Positions 22,281-34,333 of a stretch of 64,000 nt of DNA are shown here, one piece after another. The stretch's first letter is position 1; each line of letters starts with the position of its first letter. Origin of the DNA: Ianthella basta (taxonomy: Eukaryota; Porifera; Demospongiae; Verongiida; Ianthellidae). The translations under genes and the position numbers were made by a program. Location of the stretch: assembly GCA_964019415.1 (NCBI GenBank), contig OZ025871.1:854629-918628 (forward strand), in the 5' to 3' direction. Below the pieces are notes generated by a model. It saw only the letters and a program-made list of their open reading frames with translations. It was not told the DNA's origin and ran no database searches.

Positions 22281-22504
22281 GTATGCTCCATGCATGCAAT
22301 GTCGCTACACATGAGTGCACCTCACAGTGTACCGAGTGTGGGAGGTGTGCCCCCATTCATTGGTGGTACCGTTAAATGGTGTGACTAACCAACATGGACG
22401 TGCTCACTGTACAGACGACTCTGGCTAATTTGATACACATGCCCCACCCCGCCCCCGTTCCACCCCCGTTCCATTACTAACTACTCACTCTGTCATTACT
22501 GCAG

Positions 22505-22642
22505 TCGAGGTGCCACCAGAAGGTGAACTGTCCCTATCTCAAGAACCCTCTCCTCTGACAGTCAAAGATGAGAAAAGTGTGTGTGGTGTTGTCAGTGAAG
22601 CCACCACTGCCTCTTCACAAGGCCAGACAGTGCACTCTGTGG
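22505..22642 (+). CDS. ROCO2 beta linker exon
   Basis: 138 nt, phase 1-1, acceptor ACTGCAG, donor GTAAGT. Motifs PLTVKDEKSVCGVVSEATT and GQTVHSVG. Confidence 0.65.
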
Positions 22643-23009
22643 GTAAGTCTCTCCATCCTCAGCATACGTAGGTCTCTGAAAACTTGCTCATTCCACCTCA
22701 CAGTGTACTAGATGCAACTTGTGATGGATACACTTGAGTGTGCATGGACATTGTGTGACTTAACAACATCTGCTGCCATGACTAGAGAAGCCTTCCCCAT
22801 GTACTTGAAGTGCCTGTACCTCTTGAGTAAATCAAATGTTTACTCTGACATGACTACACAGTATACGTAGCCATGTGTTACAGCAGTAGGTGGCATTGCC
22901 TCATGACATACTTGTGTGCAATCCATGGACGTTCATTCTCCGTACCTCACCTCATGCACACATTGAATACCTATTGAATGTGTGCCACATGTCTTCCCTT
23001 TCCTTGTAG

Positions 23010-23291
23010 CTCAACAAGTTCTTGACCACTTTCGGAACCAATTCATTGACAAAATGGACGCTGAAACAGTTATGTTAGAACTTCTTCACAAGGATATCAT
23101 TGATAGAGGTGATCTGAGAATGATCTCAAGGAACCCTAACCCAAGACAACAGAATGAGCTCCTTCATTTGTGTTTGAAGGACAAGTGCAGTGAGGGAGCC
23201 TTCAAGACTGTATGTGATGTAATCAGCTCAGTGCGGGGCAACCCGAAGATGAAAGCACTGGGTGAAGCTATGAAGAGGAGTTTGGAGACAG
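23010..23291 (+). CDS. ROCO2 CARD exon
   Basis: 282 nt, phase 1-1, after CCTTGTAG and before GTTAGT. A helical death-fold domain of about 94 residues: QQVLDHFRNQFIDKM (helix 1), LLHKDIIDRGDLRMI (the I..RGD..I pattern of CARD helices 2-3), RQQNELLHLCLKDK (helix 4), AFKTVCDVISSV (helix 5) and PKMKALGEAMKRSLE (helix 6). CARDs mediate homotypic assembly with caspase or kinase adaptors. The sequence is close to the ROCO4 CARD and uninterrupted. The following intron holds a (GT)n array. Confidence 0.7.
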
Positions 23292-23296
23292 GTTAG

Positions 23297-23334
23297 TGTG
23301 TGTGTGTGTGCGCGCATGTGTGTGTGTGTGTGCG

Positions 23335-23372
<38 letters not shown>
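23297..23372. repeat. (GT)n microsatellite after CARD exon donor
   Basis: Imperfect GT array beginning a few bases after the GTTAGT donor. Confidence 0.9.
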
Positions 23373-23376
<4 letters not shown>

Positions 23377-23453
23377 GTGTTTATGTACGTATGTATTTGT
23401 ATGTGTGGACTATGCAAAGACCTTGTTCATCCCAACCCAATCTCTCCCTGTAG

Positions 23454-23519
23454 GAGACACCACCAGTCCCACTGCCCTTTGCTCAGAGTCACACATGAAC
23501 GCACAACACACTGTCACAG
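23454..23519 (+). CDS. ROCO2 gamma linker exon
   Basis: 66 nt, phase 1-1, acceptor CCTGTAG, donor GTGAGT. Encodes GDTTSPTALCSESHMNAQHT. Conserved in ROCO3 and ROCO4. Confidence 0.6.
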
Positions 23520-23901
23520 GTGAGTGTGGGCATTACTGTTGTACCAGTGAAGCCATGGCAGTGAAGGCAGCATGTACCACCAACCATCCTGTAATACTGC
23601 ATCTCCTGGGTGCTATAGTTAGTGGGGGGAAAGTCCCTTTGGTTGTAGGGCCACCTCTAATGGTACAGACTTCTGTGTTGTTGCGAAAGAAAGTTGAAAT
23701 CCGTATGCCATGTGATGTAGTTCAGCCACTCTGTGCTCAGTGATTGGTCCATGTGACTGTCACATGACCAATGGACAGCATTAATTGACAGTCCCTGCAC
23801 TTAGTAGTTATGTGTCCAGTCCACGTCTGGTCACCATTTTGCAAATTGTCCGTAAGGTGGTTTGGCAAGCCTTCTACTGTCTGCATAATCCTCTCCTTCA
23901 G

Positions 23902-24003
23902 ACCTGCCCTCAGTACCATCATCCTCCAGCTCCCAAAGTGGAGCTACCACTGCTGACAAGGGACCCTCCACAGAGATGGAGGCACTGCCTACAACACAGC
24001 AAG
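23902..24003 (+). CDS. ROCO2 second alpha linker exon
   Basis: 102 nt, phase 1-1, acceptor CCTTCAG, donor GTATGC. Ser-rich linker with ADKGPSTEMEALPTTQQ. Confidence 0.65.
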
Positions 24004-24219
24004 GTATGCTCCATGCAGTGTTACTACACACGAGTGCACCTCACAGTGTACCGAGTGTGAGAGGTGTGTCTGTGTATGTGTGTACATTTACATGGTCTAG
24101 TGTGTTGGAGTGGATTGACACAAGTTTACACTAATTCACTTCACACTGAACATAGCTACAACAGCACACAAGTGTGTGATTCCAATAACACCTACACTCT
24201 GGTCTCAATCCCTCCACAG

Positions 24220-24530
24220 ATGGACCTGCCCCCTTTGACATTGACTCCACCCCCACCTTTCAAGCCATCAGGAAGTTCGTTGTCTGTGAAGTTGCTACCG
24301 ACTGGACCCTAATAGCCCTCTGCCTTGGCTTTGAGCAACCTGCTATCATGAAGGCCAAATCTCAACAATCCATACATTCCTGCACAGCCATCTTCGACCA
24401 ATGGTTGTCATGGGAACCAGGCACGGGGGAGAAGGACAGAACATGGCACACTATCTTATCCGCAGTGGAGGGTGCCGGACACAAGATCTTCACACAGCGA
24501 CTCAAGAGAGAGCTGTTCTACCTCCACTGA
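24220..24530 (+). CDS. ROCO2 C-terminal Death domain exon
   Basis: 311 nt from acceptor CCACAG to TGA. The phase-1 entry reads GPAPFDIDSTPTFQAIRKF, then the Death-domain pattern TDWTLIALCLGFEQPAI, FDQWLSWEPG, TWHTILSAVEG and KIFTQRLKRELFYLH. Intact and nearly the same as in ROCO4. Confidence 0.75.
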
Positions 24531-25066
24531 ACTCAGAGCCTGGCTGAAGTACAGAGTGTGTTGTTGTGACGTGTATGATTTGTTTGTATTGAACCTCACC
24601 TCTTGTACCATGGCCTGTTTGACATGTTTTTGTACATTGTTTAACTGATTGCACAATTTGAATTTTTCGTAGTCTTGCATAATCATTGATTTACTTATCA
24701 TAATGCATAATAATTATAATGGGATCGATGATCATGAGCCACATGAAAGCCATGCAAGTATATGTATTTGCCTTGAAATTTTGACAGGAATTTAATTCAA
24801 TTATTTGGCGTGGGTTATAAATTATTGTGCAAATTATGGTATATTAAAACATTGCAGATTTTACTTGAGTGGTTGGGCAAGCCTTATATATATAATGGTA
24901 TTAGCTGTTTGAAATTTAAAATTTGAAATAATTATTGATCTCCATCACATGATAATCAGAATTGGCAATGCAATCCCAATCACAAATTAATTGTACCCCT
25001 TGCCAAAATATATAATTTCCAGCTGTATGATAATAAGTGCAGTGTGTGTACATGTGTGTGCATGAT

Positions 25067-25106
<40 letters not shown>

Positions 25107-25154
25107 GCGTGTGTGTGTGTGCGTGTGCGTGTGCGTGTGTGCGTGTGCGTGTGT

Positions 25155-25186
<32 letters not shown>

Positions 25187-25490
25187 ACGTGTGTGCACCA
25201 GGTGTGGGCAGATGCACAAACTGTAGCTAATATTTTATACATTGTAGCTAAACTGTTTGCTAGCCTTTTTGCTCCATTCTACCTGCATGGACTGTTTGCA
25301 GCTTCCATGTCACTGAAGTAGCTGCCAGAACTGCATGCAACACACGAGCATACAACATGTACAGTGCCATTTTAATGATTTAGATTTGTGGCACACAAGG
25401 TCTATAATTATATGCCCCGGGCAAGGGGGTGGGGCTGGACGTGGAGGGGGATTCCCCACCTCCGCACGCTATATAGTAAGCTAATCTCCA
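24531..25490 (+). other. Intergenic region, ROCO2 to TDH fragment
   Basis: No gene seen. AT-rich, with a (GT)n array at 25069-25194. The block is almost identical to 58666-59530, which marks the macro-unit duplication. Confidence 0.5.
25069..25194. repeat. (GT)n/(GC)n-interrupted microsatellite
   Basis: GT array with GTGCGT interruptions. The homologous array is at 59127-59246. Confidence 0.9.
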
Positions 25491-25496
25491 AGAAAA

Positions 25497-26122
25497 TGGC
25501 TCTCTGGAGGTCGAAGTGTTTCTCAATCCTGCCTCAGGAGGACTTGGCCAGCTGGGAAGAGCTCTGGCCAACGTGCTAAGGTAGTGAGAGTGCGCTGCTG
25601 GGGCGTGCCGCTTGTCACGGCACGACTATATAGGACATTGCTGCTCTGTTGTGTCTGTTGGTGGTATTCTGTCGCTGTCAAGAATGTCCCGCGCTTTATT
25701 GCGGTGCGTTCTTTCAATGCATACTGTTTGTGTGGAGGAGGAGCGTTACTGAACCCGAGATGGGTCGTTGTTTTAGCAGGACCTGTCACCTGCTTGTACA
25801 ATACAGTGGAGCCCCTTACAAGGGACACCTTGAATGTTGGACACCAGTTGTCTATAGAGAGGGATTTATTGCACAACTACCTCTGAAATAAGAGCACAGT
25901 ACTTACTGTCCCAAACTGTCCCAGAAAGTGTTCAAAATACAGTCAGGTGTCTCAATGTGTCAAGTCATCCACACAGCAGTGCTCTGTTGTCCCTTCCATT
26001 GTCTCTTTCTATTACTAAACTTTCTTGGCTCTCTGTGGCTATTGAATATGGAAATTCTCACAAACAGGTCCTTCGCTAGTATTAATGTCACCCACACCCT
26101 CTATAATGTATTTCACTCCCTG

Positions 26123-26192
<70 letters not shown>

Positions 26193-26229
26193 TGTGTGTG
26201 TGTACGTGTGTGTGTGTGTACGTGTGTGT

Positions 26230-26270
<41 letters not shown>

Positions 26271-26590
26271 TGCTTGTGTGCTTGTGAGTGTGCATGCAAT
26301 CATAGCGAAGATCATTCACCTCCTAGCCATTCTCTGCTGTGATCCACCATCTCTGTTCACCACAATGCATTGCTCCTCTCAGGGAGAAGTATGGTAAGGA
26401 CAATGTCGTCCTCTCTGATATCAAGAAGCCGACTGCCTCTGTCCTCCAAGAAGGGCCCTATGTGTATGGGGACGTGCGTGATGCCAAACACCTTCACTCT
26501 GTAGTGGTGGACCACGCGGTGGACTGGGTTGTCAACTACTCGGCACTCCTCTCAGCTGCTGCGGAGAAGAACTTCCTGCAAGCACTCGAG
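25497..26590 (+). pseudogene. TDH: TDH 5' fragment (copy 2): exon 1 with deletion, exon 2
   Basis: Exon 1 starts MALWRSKCFSILP (mitochondrial-presequence-like), but 67 nt present at 60169-60321 are missing, which shifts the frame. Exon 2 (26383-26590) reads EKYGKDNVVLSDIKKP, then GPYVYGDVRDAKHL and WVVNYSALLSAAAEKN, characteristic of NAD-dependent L-threonine 3-dehydrogenase (short-chain epimerase-like fold). TDH oxidises L-threonine to 2-amino-3-ketobutyrate in mitochondria. The later exons with the catalytic Tyr/Lys are absent, so this is a truncated duplicate. Confidence 0.75.
26125..26273. repeat. (GT)n microsatellite in TDH intron
   Basis: Long GT array with ACGT interruptions. The homologous array is at 60884-61090. 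Confidence 0.9.
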
Positions 26591-27440
26591 GTACTTGCGT
26601 CAAACCAGACAGTATACCAGAGTGTGGGTATGGGATTGTTGGTCATGTGACTTGCATGTGACTCCCATGTGATCTGGTGGTCATGTAACCCCCATGTAAT
26701 TCTTATAGAGTTACAGCAATATGGGTACTGACCGATTGTCCAATTTCTGATTTTTAAGTGCCAGTACTGATCCGATACTTCTGATTCAAACCGACTCACC
26801 ATAATGTGGTGCAATGACAAGAGCACTCAAATCATGCAAGTACATAGAAAATGGCTGACAATCAAGTGCAATCATCTCACCTAATCTCCTGTGAATACGC
26901 TGTGTGTGCACATCTCCCAGATTTGTATGTGATTTCCACTTTTTCGAAGCAGTATTTATTGGAAAGGTGTGAGCTTGACTGCTTGATGAAGTCACTCCAT
27001 TCTACACCTCATCCTTTTGTGACACTCTTTGTATAGTCGAGCGTGCTTGGCCCTCAAATGCTGCACCACATTCGTAGTCCCATAACTCTTACAATTCTCA
27101 GTGCAATACCTTCATGTTGCAGCCTGGCACACTACGAAGTTGGGGTCCTCAGCGATGGTGAAGTAGTCCCCACGCTGGTAACATCTTCCTTCCTGGTGAT
27201 TGTAATTGTGCCATTATTGCAGTTGTCCCCCTTCTCTCCTCTCCCCTCCCCTCCCAATTCAGCACCTGCTCAGTCCACCATGTTGACTGCACTACAGATG
27301 GCCACCAGGCTTCCACATGCTTGTCCCACAAACTAAGTCCCCAAAGTGGAGCTGTCTCTGAAGGAATGCCGCTTGAGAAAAGGCAGTAATTCATGACACA
27401 GTTCCACCATTCGACTTCCTGAGGTGTTCATCTCCACCAG

Positions 27441-27631
27441 AAATGGCTACTACCGGTTTAGAGCATGGGGCACCTTCCTCTAGTCGCAAAATTCCCCAGA
27501 TGGTTGTGGCAGCGACTGTACCAAAAGGCGACCCACACCACCTCCTGGCAGAGGAACAGGCGGCCGCTGCCACCCTCTCCTCCCTCATGCCATATGTGTC
27601 TGCAGCGACCGGCACATCTCAGCCATCTTGG
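27441..27631 (+). CDS. Gene X copy C, N-terminal exon
   Basis: Acceptor CCACCAG; ATG at 27443 in MATTGLEHGAPSSSRKIPQM; then PKGDPHHLLAEEQAAAATL and ending in SQPSW at donor GTAAGG, phase 0. The next exon opens in phase 0. Possibly the first coding exon. The segment LLAEEQAAAATLSSLMPYV is likely helical. Function unknown. Identical at protein level to 62266-62456. Confidence 0.55.
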
Positions 27632-27779
27632 GTAAGGAAGGGAGCGACTCCTCACACTGAATTATGCATGAGCTTTCTTTGATTGTGTTCGTGTGTGTGA
27701 GGTAGTCACTAGTGTGGAGCTCTGCGTTATTAATTAAGGGAAATTACTAATTGTATGTCATTGTGGTGGATGGGGCTAC

Positions 27780-27887
<108 letters not shown>

Positions 27888-28384
27888 ATGCGCACATGCG
27901 CATATGTGTGTTGTTTGTGTAGAGGGTGTGTTGTACACACTTGGAGCTTAGAGTATTGTGTCAGTGAATGTAGTGATGGCTGTGTCGGTGTGGTGTACAC
28001 ACTTTGTGGTCATACCTCAGGAGTGAGTAGGCTTAGAGTGAATGCCTCAAATGTAGGGGCAGTTGTGTGAGTGGTGGCAAGCAATCCCCCAACACCTTCT
28101 ACTCATTCATCACATATTCTTTGGTAGTAGTGTCCTCAGTAACATAAGGCCACTCTGTTAGACATGGTCAGACCTGTGGTGTACATTGAGATAGAGAGCA
28201 GAGAGTGCTTCAGTGAATGGGACACACTAGTACATGTTCGTGACCTTAGCACTGTGCATTGGCTTTGTCACTTAGTGAGTGATCAACTTACTCACTGGAG
28301 TAATTGGGCCACTTTGCAGTTGTTACCCTTCTCTCCCCTCCTCTCCTCCCCCTCCCTTTCCCCACCCCTCCCCTCCCAATTCAG

Positions 28385-28841
28385 CCACCTGCCCAGCCCA
28401 CCATGTTGACTGCACTGCAGATGGCCACCAGTCCACAGTCACTGACATTCATTGAAACATCTCTGACTCCCTCAAATTACAGCTCCACCGTTGCTGGTAG
28501 CCTCCCCCAGGAGACATACCCCTTTAATTTGTCTGGGGGCGTGTCCACAACTGACAACTCCAGATTTCAGGCTTTAAAGTCAATGGTCCATTCTGTGGTG
28601 AATAGCCGTTTGGAGCAAGGAGTGACCTTCTCCCAACAGCCCCAGCAGACTGTCGGTGAGGTGATTGTGACAGTGAAGCAGGTGTTTCCCGAGTACAGTG
28701 ACAGTGTCATCCACGGCCTCATTGTGTCAGAGCTCAAATCAAATGTGTCAAAAACACCTTCTGGTTCAAGTCAGCTCAGCTGCAGTGGTTGCCAATGGCG
28801 ACGGCGGTAGGACAGACACAGGACTTGTCACCCTCCGCACG
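28385..28841 (+). pseudogene. Gene X copy C, middle exon (2-nt shift)
   Basis: 457 nt after CAATTCAG, entering in phase 0 (PPAQPTMLTALQMATSP). The frame stops at TAG 28808-28810 because of the same 2-nt difference seen in copies A and E. Donor GTAGGC. Protein features as for copy A. Confidence 0.6.
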
Positions 28842-28935
28842 GTAGGCTTGCAGCTGATGTTTGTGTGTGTAATGAGAGCACACTAGACACTTTTGTGTTA
28901 ATAACATGTACCTTTTGTTTGTAGTAGACACACAT

Positions 28936-28936
<1 letters not shown>

Positions 28937-28999
<63 letters not shown>
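28937..28999. repeat. (CA)n microsatellite
   Basis: Pure CA array in the last gene X intron, allelic in position to 615-697. Confidence 0.95.
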
Positions 29000-29002
<3 letters not shown>

Positions 29003-29070
29003 TGCAATTAATATATACATATTTGACTTCCCCTCCCTCCCCTCCCCCTCCCCTCTCCCTCCCCATTCAG

Positions 29071-29370
29071 GTCCCTGACCAGACACATGCAGAGGAGCCA
29101 CCTGCCAAGAAAGTAAAGGGGGAAATCCCTCCTTCCCTCAACCTCCACCCGAAGGTCCCCACAGAGCAAATGCGGAAGGGGGTGTGGTCTGCCACTTACC
29201 GGATGTGCTCGTTGGCTCCGCCCTCCCCCCAAGAACTGACTGTAAAGGAAACTACAGCTTTGAAGCAGCTCATTCGCAGCTACAGAGAGTCGGCTGGGTT
29301 TCTACTGCGAGCAGCAGAACAACTTGAACAGACTCTGCCCAAACCAGGGTCATCCTCCTCAGCATCATAG
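29071..29370 (+). CDS. Gene X copy C, last exon
   Basis: 300 nt, acceptor CCATTCAG, phase 0. Contains EEPPAKKVKGEIPPS and RSYRESAGFLLRAAEQLE, ending in a Ser-rich tail and TAG. AATAAA at 29560-29565. Confidence 0.6.
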   Translation, partial: VPDQTHAEEPPAKKVKGEIPPSLNLHPKVPTEQMRKGVWSATYRMCSLAPPSPQELTVKETTALKQLIRSYRESAGFLLRAAEQLEQTLPKPGSSSSAS

Positions 29371-29747
29371 TGTAGTCACCATGGCAACGCATCAGTTGTT
29401 TTCAGTCACTCGTTTCATCACATGACAGCACTTAATTGGCTCATCAATTCAATTCATAAGTGATGTGTGTTCTTGTTTTTATCCCTCATAATTGTTGGTT
29501 AATTATTGCCTGAGTTGGTTGGCATGCTCACTATACACACTGCATAGCTGTAGTGTGTGAATAAATAGATCTATTGATTGATTAATTGACTGTACATGTA
29601 TATGATATACTGAGAGCTGGAGCCATGGAGGTATACATCACAATTGCTTGAATGCATACAAATTGAATGAAGACATTGGGTAGTTCAACTCAAATCACAT
29701 GCATTTTAATGCTGCAAACATGAGTGATTTGATCATTTTGAGCTATG

Positions 29748-30016
29748 TACAGCGAAACCTGTCTAAGACATGCAGCCACCTGTGGAACAGTTGTAACTGA
29801 CCTATTAAGTGCCTGCACACATGTACAAGGTGTCTGCCTGTACAGTGAAGCCTGTGAAAGACAGCCACCTGTAGGCCAGTTGCACCTGACCATTATAGAG
29901 AGGTGGCTGCTCTACATTGATAGATTGCAATGCTTTGGTGCTATCTGGGGCCAGGGAGGCTGGCTGTTTTAGAGAAATGGCAGCCTCAATGATCATCTTA
30001 GACAGATTCCACTGTA
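29748..30016. mobile_element. MITE, copy of 1446-1714
   Basis: Same 269-bp TA-bounded element at the orthologous position behind gene X copy C. Confidence 0.75.
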
Positions 30017-30294
30017 CAAAACAGACAAGACAGCTTGGACATTGCTCCTGTGTGCCTGCAAAATACAGTGTCCCATGAACTGGAACACTTTACTACATGC
30101 AGCCAATACATTCCATGGCATGTGCATGTGTTGCTAGCCAGTGCTGTAGAGAAATGCATCCAAAGGACAACCATATGCGCGCTTAAGTTGTGTGCTGCGT
30201 ACGTAGTTTTATATAATATATGCTTGTGAATCTTTTGTAATGATTCATTGAAAATGAGAATGAAAACAAGTGGATATGCATAAGGTGGTTACCC

Positions 30295-30564
30295 GTGAGC
30301 TGCCTTCACACAACTACTGCCTTATTTGGAATGCTTGTGACGTCATGCAGGCAGCGAAGCCCTCCAAAGACGGTTGACTTTTGTGGCAACAGATTTTACA
30401 GCCTGTGTTCGTTTGAACGATTCCTTGTCCCGATTGATAGACACCCTAACGAGAATTGGATCCACTCCAAAGTGCGAGGTTGGGCGTGTAGGCCAGCTAG
30501 CGCCATTTGTGTGTCAGCATTCACTGCAGCCCTATCAATTGGATAGCGTTGGAACGATCGAGCA
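30295..30564 (+). promoter_or_regulatory. ROCO3 promoter and first leader exon region
   Basis: Almost identical to 2774-3043, ending in the same GTGAGT donor (30565). Confidence 0.45.
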
Positions 30565-30824
30565 GTGAGTTTTCTGTTTAGTTGGTTTCGCGACGTTTAA
30601 AAGTCATGGATGCCTACTATACTGTTAACTACCTCTTTTAGAAATAACGGCTGTCGAGCAGTTCAGAACTCGACAGTCGTTGTGGCTAGCTAGTTAAACT
30701 TCTTACTAGCTTGCTACTTTTTTGCACGTTTATTACTTGTTTCGCCCGTTAATTGCACGGTGTCAGCGGCTTATTGTAGAGGGGAGAATCTGTCTCTATA
30801 AACATTGTCCTATCCTTAATGCAG

Positions 30825-31257
30825 GCCACACCCCTCTCCATTGCCCACTTAAAGGTGCCCTGTCCACATCCAACTAACTACTCTATTGGCCTCCAGCAGA
30901 GGAAACGCTGTGCACTCCTCCAACGCCCACCACTACCGTCACTGTACAAGGTCTGCTCTGTTCCATCACCATAGCAACACTCCCCAATACCACACTATCA
31001 GACAACTTGCCCCTCATCCACCTATACCAGCACTACCTGGCAGCACTACACTCTTCCACCACCACCAGACATAGCACTGGTCAGCAGCTCTACAGTCCCC
31101 CAACATCCGTCAAGAACTACACCATCTGAGCTCTATCTGCTTCTCTTCTACCTCCAGAAGTGGCAACATCCTATAGGAACATTGTGATTATTTTGTCCTC
31201 CACCACCCAACAGTAGCAGCCCAACACATCTGCAGCTCTCTGTACAGCAAACAACTG
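30825..31257 (+). other. ROCO3 non-coding leader exon 2
   Basis: Acceptor TTAATGCAG, donor GTAAGT at 31258. Homologous to 3304-3736, no conserved frame. Confidence 0.55.
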
Positions 31258-32794
31258 GTAAGTGCTCTTATAGGCACTGGTCATGCTGGGCAGAAATAAT
31301 GGTGACAGTAACAGAGAGATTTACAGTCATGTTCAGACTGAACATGTAAAATAAAAGTAAAACGGGCTAGCCTTGTTCCTTGTGAATTTAACTTGTCTCA
31401 CTGTTTCAGCTTTGCTTACCTTTAGCAGGCTCAATACTCACTGTCACATCCGGTGCTTGGTGTGTGCTCAAATGCCATCCAGGTTCACTCAATCAACATA
31501 GCATCCTATACTCACTATCGGTTGCTGTCCTCATGGCACCATGTACCCACCACTGAATGTGCTGTCACTGTAGGTACCGTTATCATAATATTATGATGAC
31601 AGTACAGTAGGCTCTTGGCAACATTACAAAACCTGTAGTGTAACTGGCAAATATGACTGTACCGTCACTGTCACTGCATGTGATTTCTACCATAGTGTGA
31701 CTGATGCTTTATAATGTATTGCAGTGGTATATCCAGCACACATGGTGTTGAGTCTGTGCCCCGGATGTTTTTAACATTTATATGATAGATTCAAGTTGCC
31801 AATTTAAGATGGTAGTGCACAGGAGGAAATTATTGCAGTGCTCTACATTTTCATACTTTCTGACCAATTTTGAAGAAAAGGAGTGCACTGGTTGCGTTGC
31901 ATGTCATTCTGTCTTGGTGTGAAGCTGTTTTGCAACAAGTGTTACCTTTCCTACTTTTGCATGGCCATACATAACCGTGTCAGTGTGTTTGCTTGCACTC
32001 CATGGTGGGGTGGCCTGCCGTTTTGTTGACATTTAATGATATGGAAAGGATGCAATTAGTATGAATATCATTATCTGTAGCATGAATATCTTTACATGTA
32101 TCATGGACACTGCACATTATCACGACAAATTCCCAAATTTGATGTTTTGATTTATGATTAGCACTGCACATATCCGCACATTTCTTTTGGTATCTCTTAC
32201 TGTTGATTTTATGCTAGCATACCCTGCCGACCAGTGCCAATTATCAGCCAGTACGCACACAATGAGTAGCCAGGGTTGTACCAATTGATGTACAGTTATT
32301 TTGGCCGTGTACAGCAGAGCAAGGCAAGCAGACAGAGAAAACTGGCAAGTAGTTTTGCACTGGCTATTTTAAAGTACCTTAACGCTACTAATTTTAACGG
32401 ATAGTACTGTGCTAATTTTAGTGAATTCAGTGGGTGGTCAAATTAATCACTAAAATGTATACTGCTAATTTTAGTACAGCCAAAGTTATTCACAAAAACT
32501 TGTAAGTCGCTAAAATTGGTACCCACCAAATGCTGCTGAAATTTTGTAGCCTTCTAAGGTAGTACCATGTTGGAAGCTGAGGGAAGGCCTTGACATGAGC
32601 TATGCATAAGCACTAGTGTACTTGTCGATAGCTAAGAGATTCTTTCCATGTGATGGTCACGCAGCTTTCTATGCTCTTGACATTCTATCTGCCTGTGTTT
32701 GCCTGTTTGCAAGCACTCATGCCTTAGTTTGTGTGGCTGCAGTGCTTGAACAAAGAAACATTGTGCCAAACCTACAATCATGGAGGAATGTAAT

Positions 32795-32873
32795 TAACCC
32801 TGTGGCGCATGCGGGCTGCGGGTTTCATTAGTTAGGTGTGTTTAACACTTGGCATGCATGCGCCGCAGGGTTA
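32795..32873. mobile_element. Very short inverted-repeat element (79 bp)
   Basis: Ends TAACCCTGTGGCGCATGC and GCATGCGCCGCAGGGTTA are inverted copies with one mismatch. A minimal MITE or hairpin. Confidence 0.5.
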
Positions 32874-33601
32874 CAGTAGTTGGGTGTGTGTGTGTGTGTG
32901 TGTTCAGCTTTCGCGTGCTTCCATACAGTAATGGATTGGACAAGAAGACCTGTATACGGATTGCATCAGCGCTGGGAAAGCTTGAATCACAACGAGTGTT
33001 TTTTTTGTAGTACAGCCTCTTTGCAAAACTACAGAATTCGCTTCGATGCTACTAGCGTACCCTGTTAGCCATTTTGTTTGCCCTGGCTAGCGCACGAGTG
33101 TATTCTAATCACGTGACGTTGCTCTCGACCATGTGGTGCCCATGCACTTTGCCATTGTTTGTGCGTAGCTTTATAGTGCACGTGTGTATGGTCATCTCCG
33201 GTGGTTACTCTGGACCAAGTGGTGCTCTTTGCCTGAAGGAAGGTATGCCCTCAGGGCAGTAGCCACTCCATTGAGTGAGGTATTTCATGACTTGCAGAAC
33301 CTGTTTCGTCCTTCTTCCCCCAAATTCTGCAGTTTACCTCATTCCATATGCTTATGTGCACTCTTCTGCACAGCGAGCTACTTGCATTTGAATGTATGCC
33401 CTAGTATAAATGTGTCCATACTCACAACAGGGATTGAATGTGCATTGACAATACAAATAATGTGCAAACTATCACATGCACGTTTTAATTGTGATGTGAA
33501 CATAATGGTGTCAACAGTGGGCCAGAATTGGTGCTGTTGGCCTGCTTGCTGTGGAAGGGGGAGAGGCAGCAGAGGCGCTTTTGTGTATTGTGTGTGTCAT
33601 A

Positions 33602-34333
33602 CCGTATAAATTCTAATATAGGCGCCGCCCCAATTAAAGCGCCCCCTAGAGGCATGCTGTATTTTTCCCGTTCCAATTGTAAGCGCCCTTGGGCGTTGGA
33701 ATTAATTTTAGGTGGCGCCTAAACTAATGGAGCGGAAATATGGTAGTTCGCACTTCCCACTTACACCTGTGCTGCTGCTGCCACATGAGATGGCGACCTT
33801 GACAGACGTTTTAAGCATCCCAGAGGACTACATCGCTGCATCATTCTCAACCAGAGAACGTAGGATTGGTGGGAAGAAGACGGCCAAGCGACCTTTGGGG
33901 AGACCGAGGAAGCGCCTACTGGAACTGAGCAATGGCCAGGCGGAGGTCGACAAGCCGGAGAACATCCAGGCGGCACCTGTATTTGCTGATGGTGAGGAGC
34001 CCAGTGCCAAGTCCATTCGATGCCAATACACTGCTAAGCAGAAGCAGCGTGTTGTCCTTTATGCTAGGCACCACGGAGTTTGTCCTGCTGAAAGGAAGTT
34101 CAGCATTCTGCGAAAGAATATCCAGCAGTGGCTAAAGAACTTTCGTGATGATGGCTTCGAACAGAGTTTCACACGTGCGTATGCAACAGTGCTATTCCGT
34201 TCTAATTACATGCGCTAGGCGCCGTTCCAATTGAAGCGCCCCTTGGCCATTGCGTAATTTTATTCGTTCTAATAAGAAGCACCTGTCAGTGGTGAAATTA
34301 TTTTTAAGGGGCGCCTATATTAGAATTTATACG
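33602..34333 (+). mobile_element. 732-bp DNA transposon with perfect inverted ends
   Basis: The ends CCGTATAAATTCTAATATAG and its exact inverse border the element with TA on each side, and the perfect match extends over about 25 bp. Subterminal sequence repeats TTCCAATTG/GCGCC motifs in both orientations. TA target use fits the Tc1/mariner/pogo group. The element carries one ORF. Confidence 0.8.
33790..34218 (+). CDS. Transposon-encoded DNA-binding protein (AT-hook + HTH)
   Basis: The frame is open from 33712; I prefer the ATG at 33790 (MATLTDVLSIPEDYI) because the upstream part overlaps subterminal repeats. An AT-hook-like KRPLGRPRKRLLE is near residue 37. A helix-turn-helix of Brinker/CENP-B type follows (YTAKQKQRVVLYARHHGV, then ERKFSILRKNIQQWLKNF). 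No DDE catalytic domain is present. The protein looks like the DNA-binding half of a transposase or a captured binding protein, and the element would depend on an enzyme supplied elsewhere. Confidence 0.55.
   Translation: MATLTDVLSIPEDYIAASFSTRERRIGGKKTAKRPLGRPRKRLLELSNGQAEVDKPENIQAAPVFADGEEPSAKSIRCQYTAKQKQRVVLYARHHGVCPAERKFSILRKNIQQWLKNFRDDGFEQSFTRAYATVLFRSNYMR

Noticed and set aside
22715-22870. Possible additional exon between the beta and CARD exons (DTLECARTLCDLTTFAAIARE-like frame, also at 56806)
   Set aside because: Conserved between ROCO2 and ROCO4, but the frame differs by indels and no acceptor/donor pair in phase 1 is apparent.
23520-23743. In-frame extension of the gamma exon (CGHYCCTSEAMAVKAACTT)
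   Set aside because: Open in several copies, but a strong GTGAGT/GTAAGT donor closes the exon and lengths differ after it. Intron sequence is the simpler reading.
33184-33609. 141-codon frame upstream of the 732-bp transposon
   Set aside because: No recognisable domain, no splice context, overlaps the transposon end and has low-complexity Cys-rich composition.
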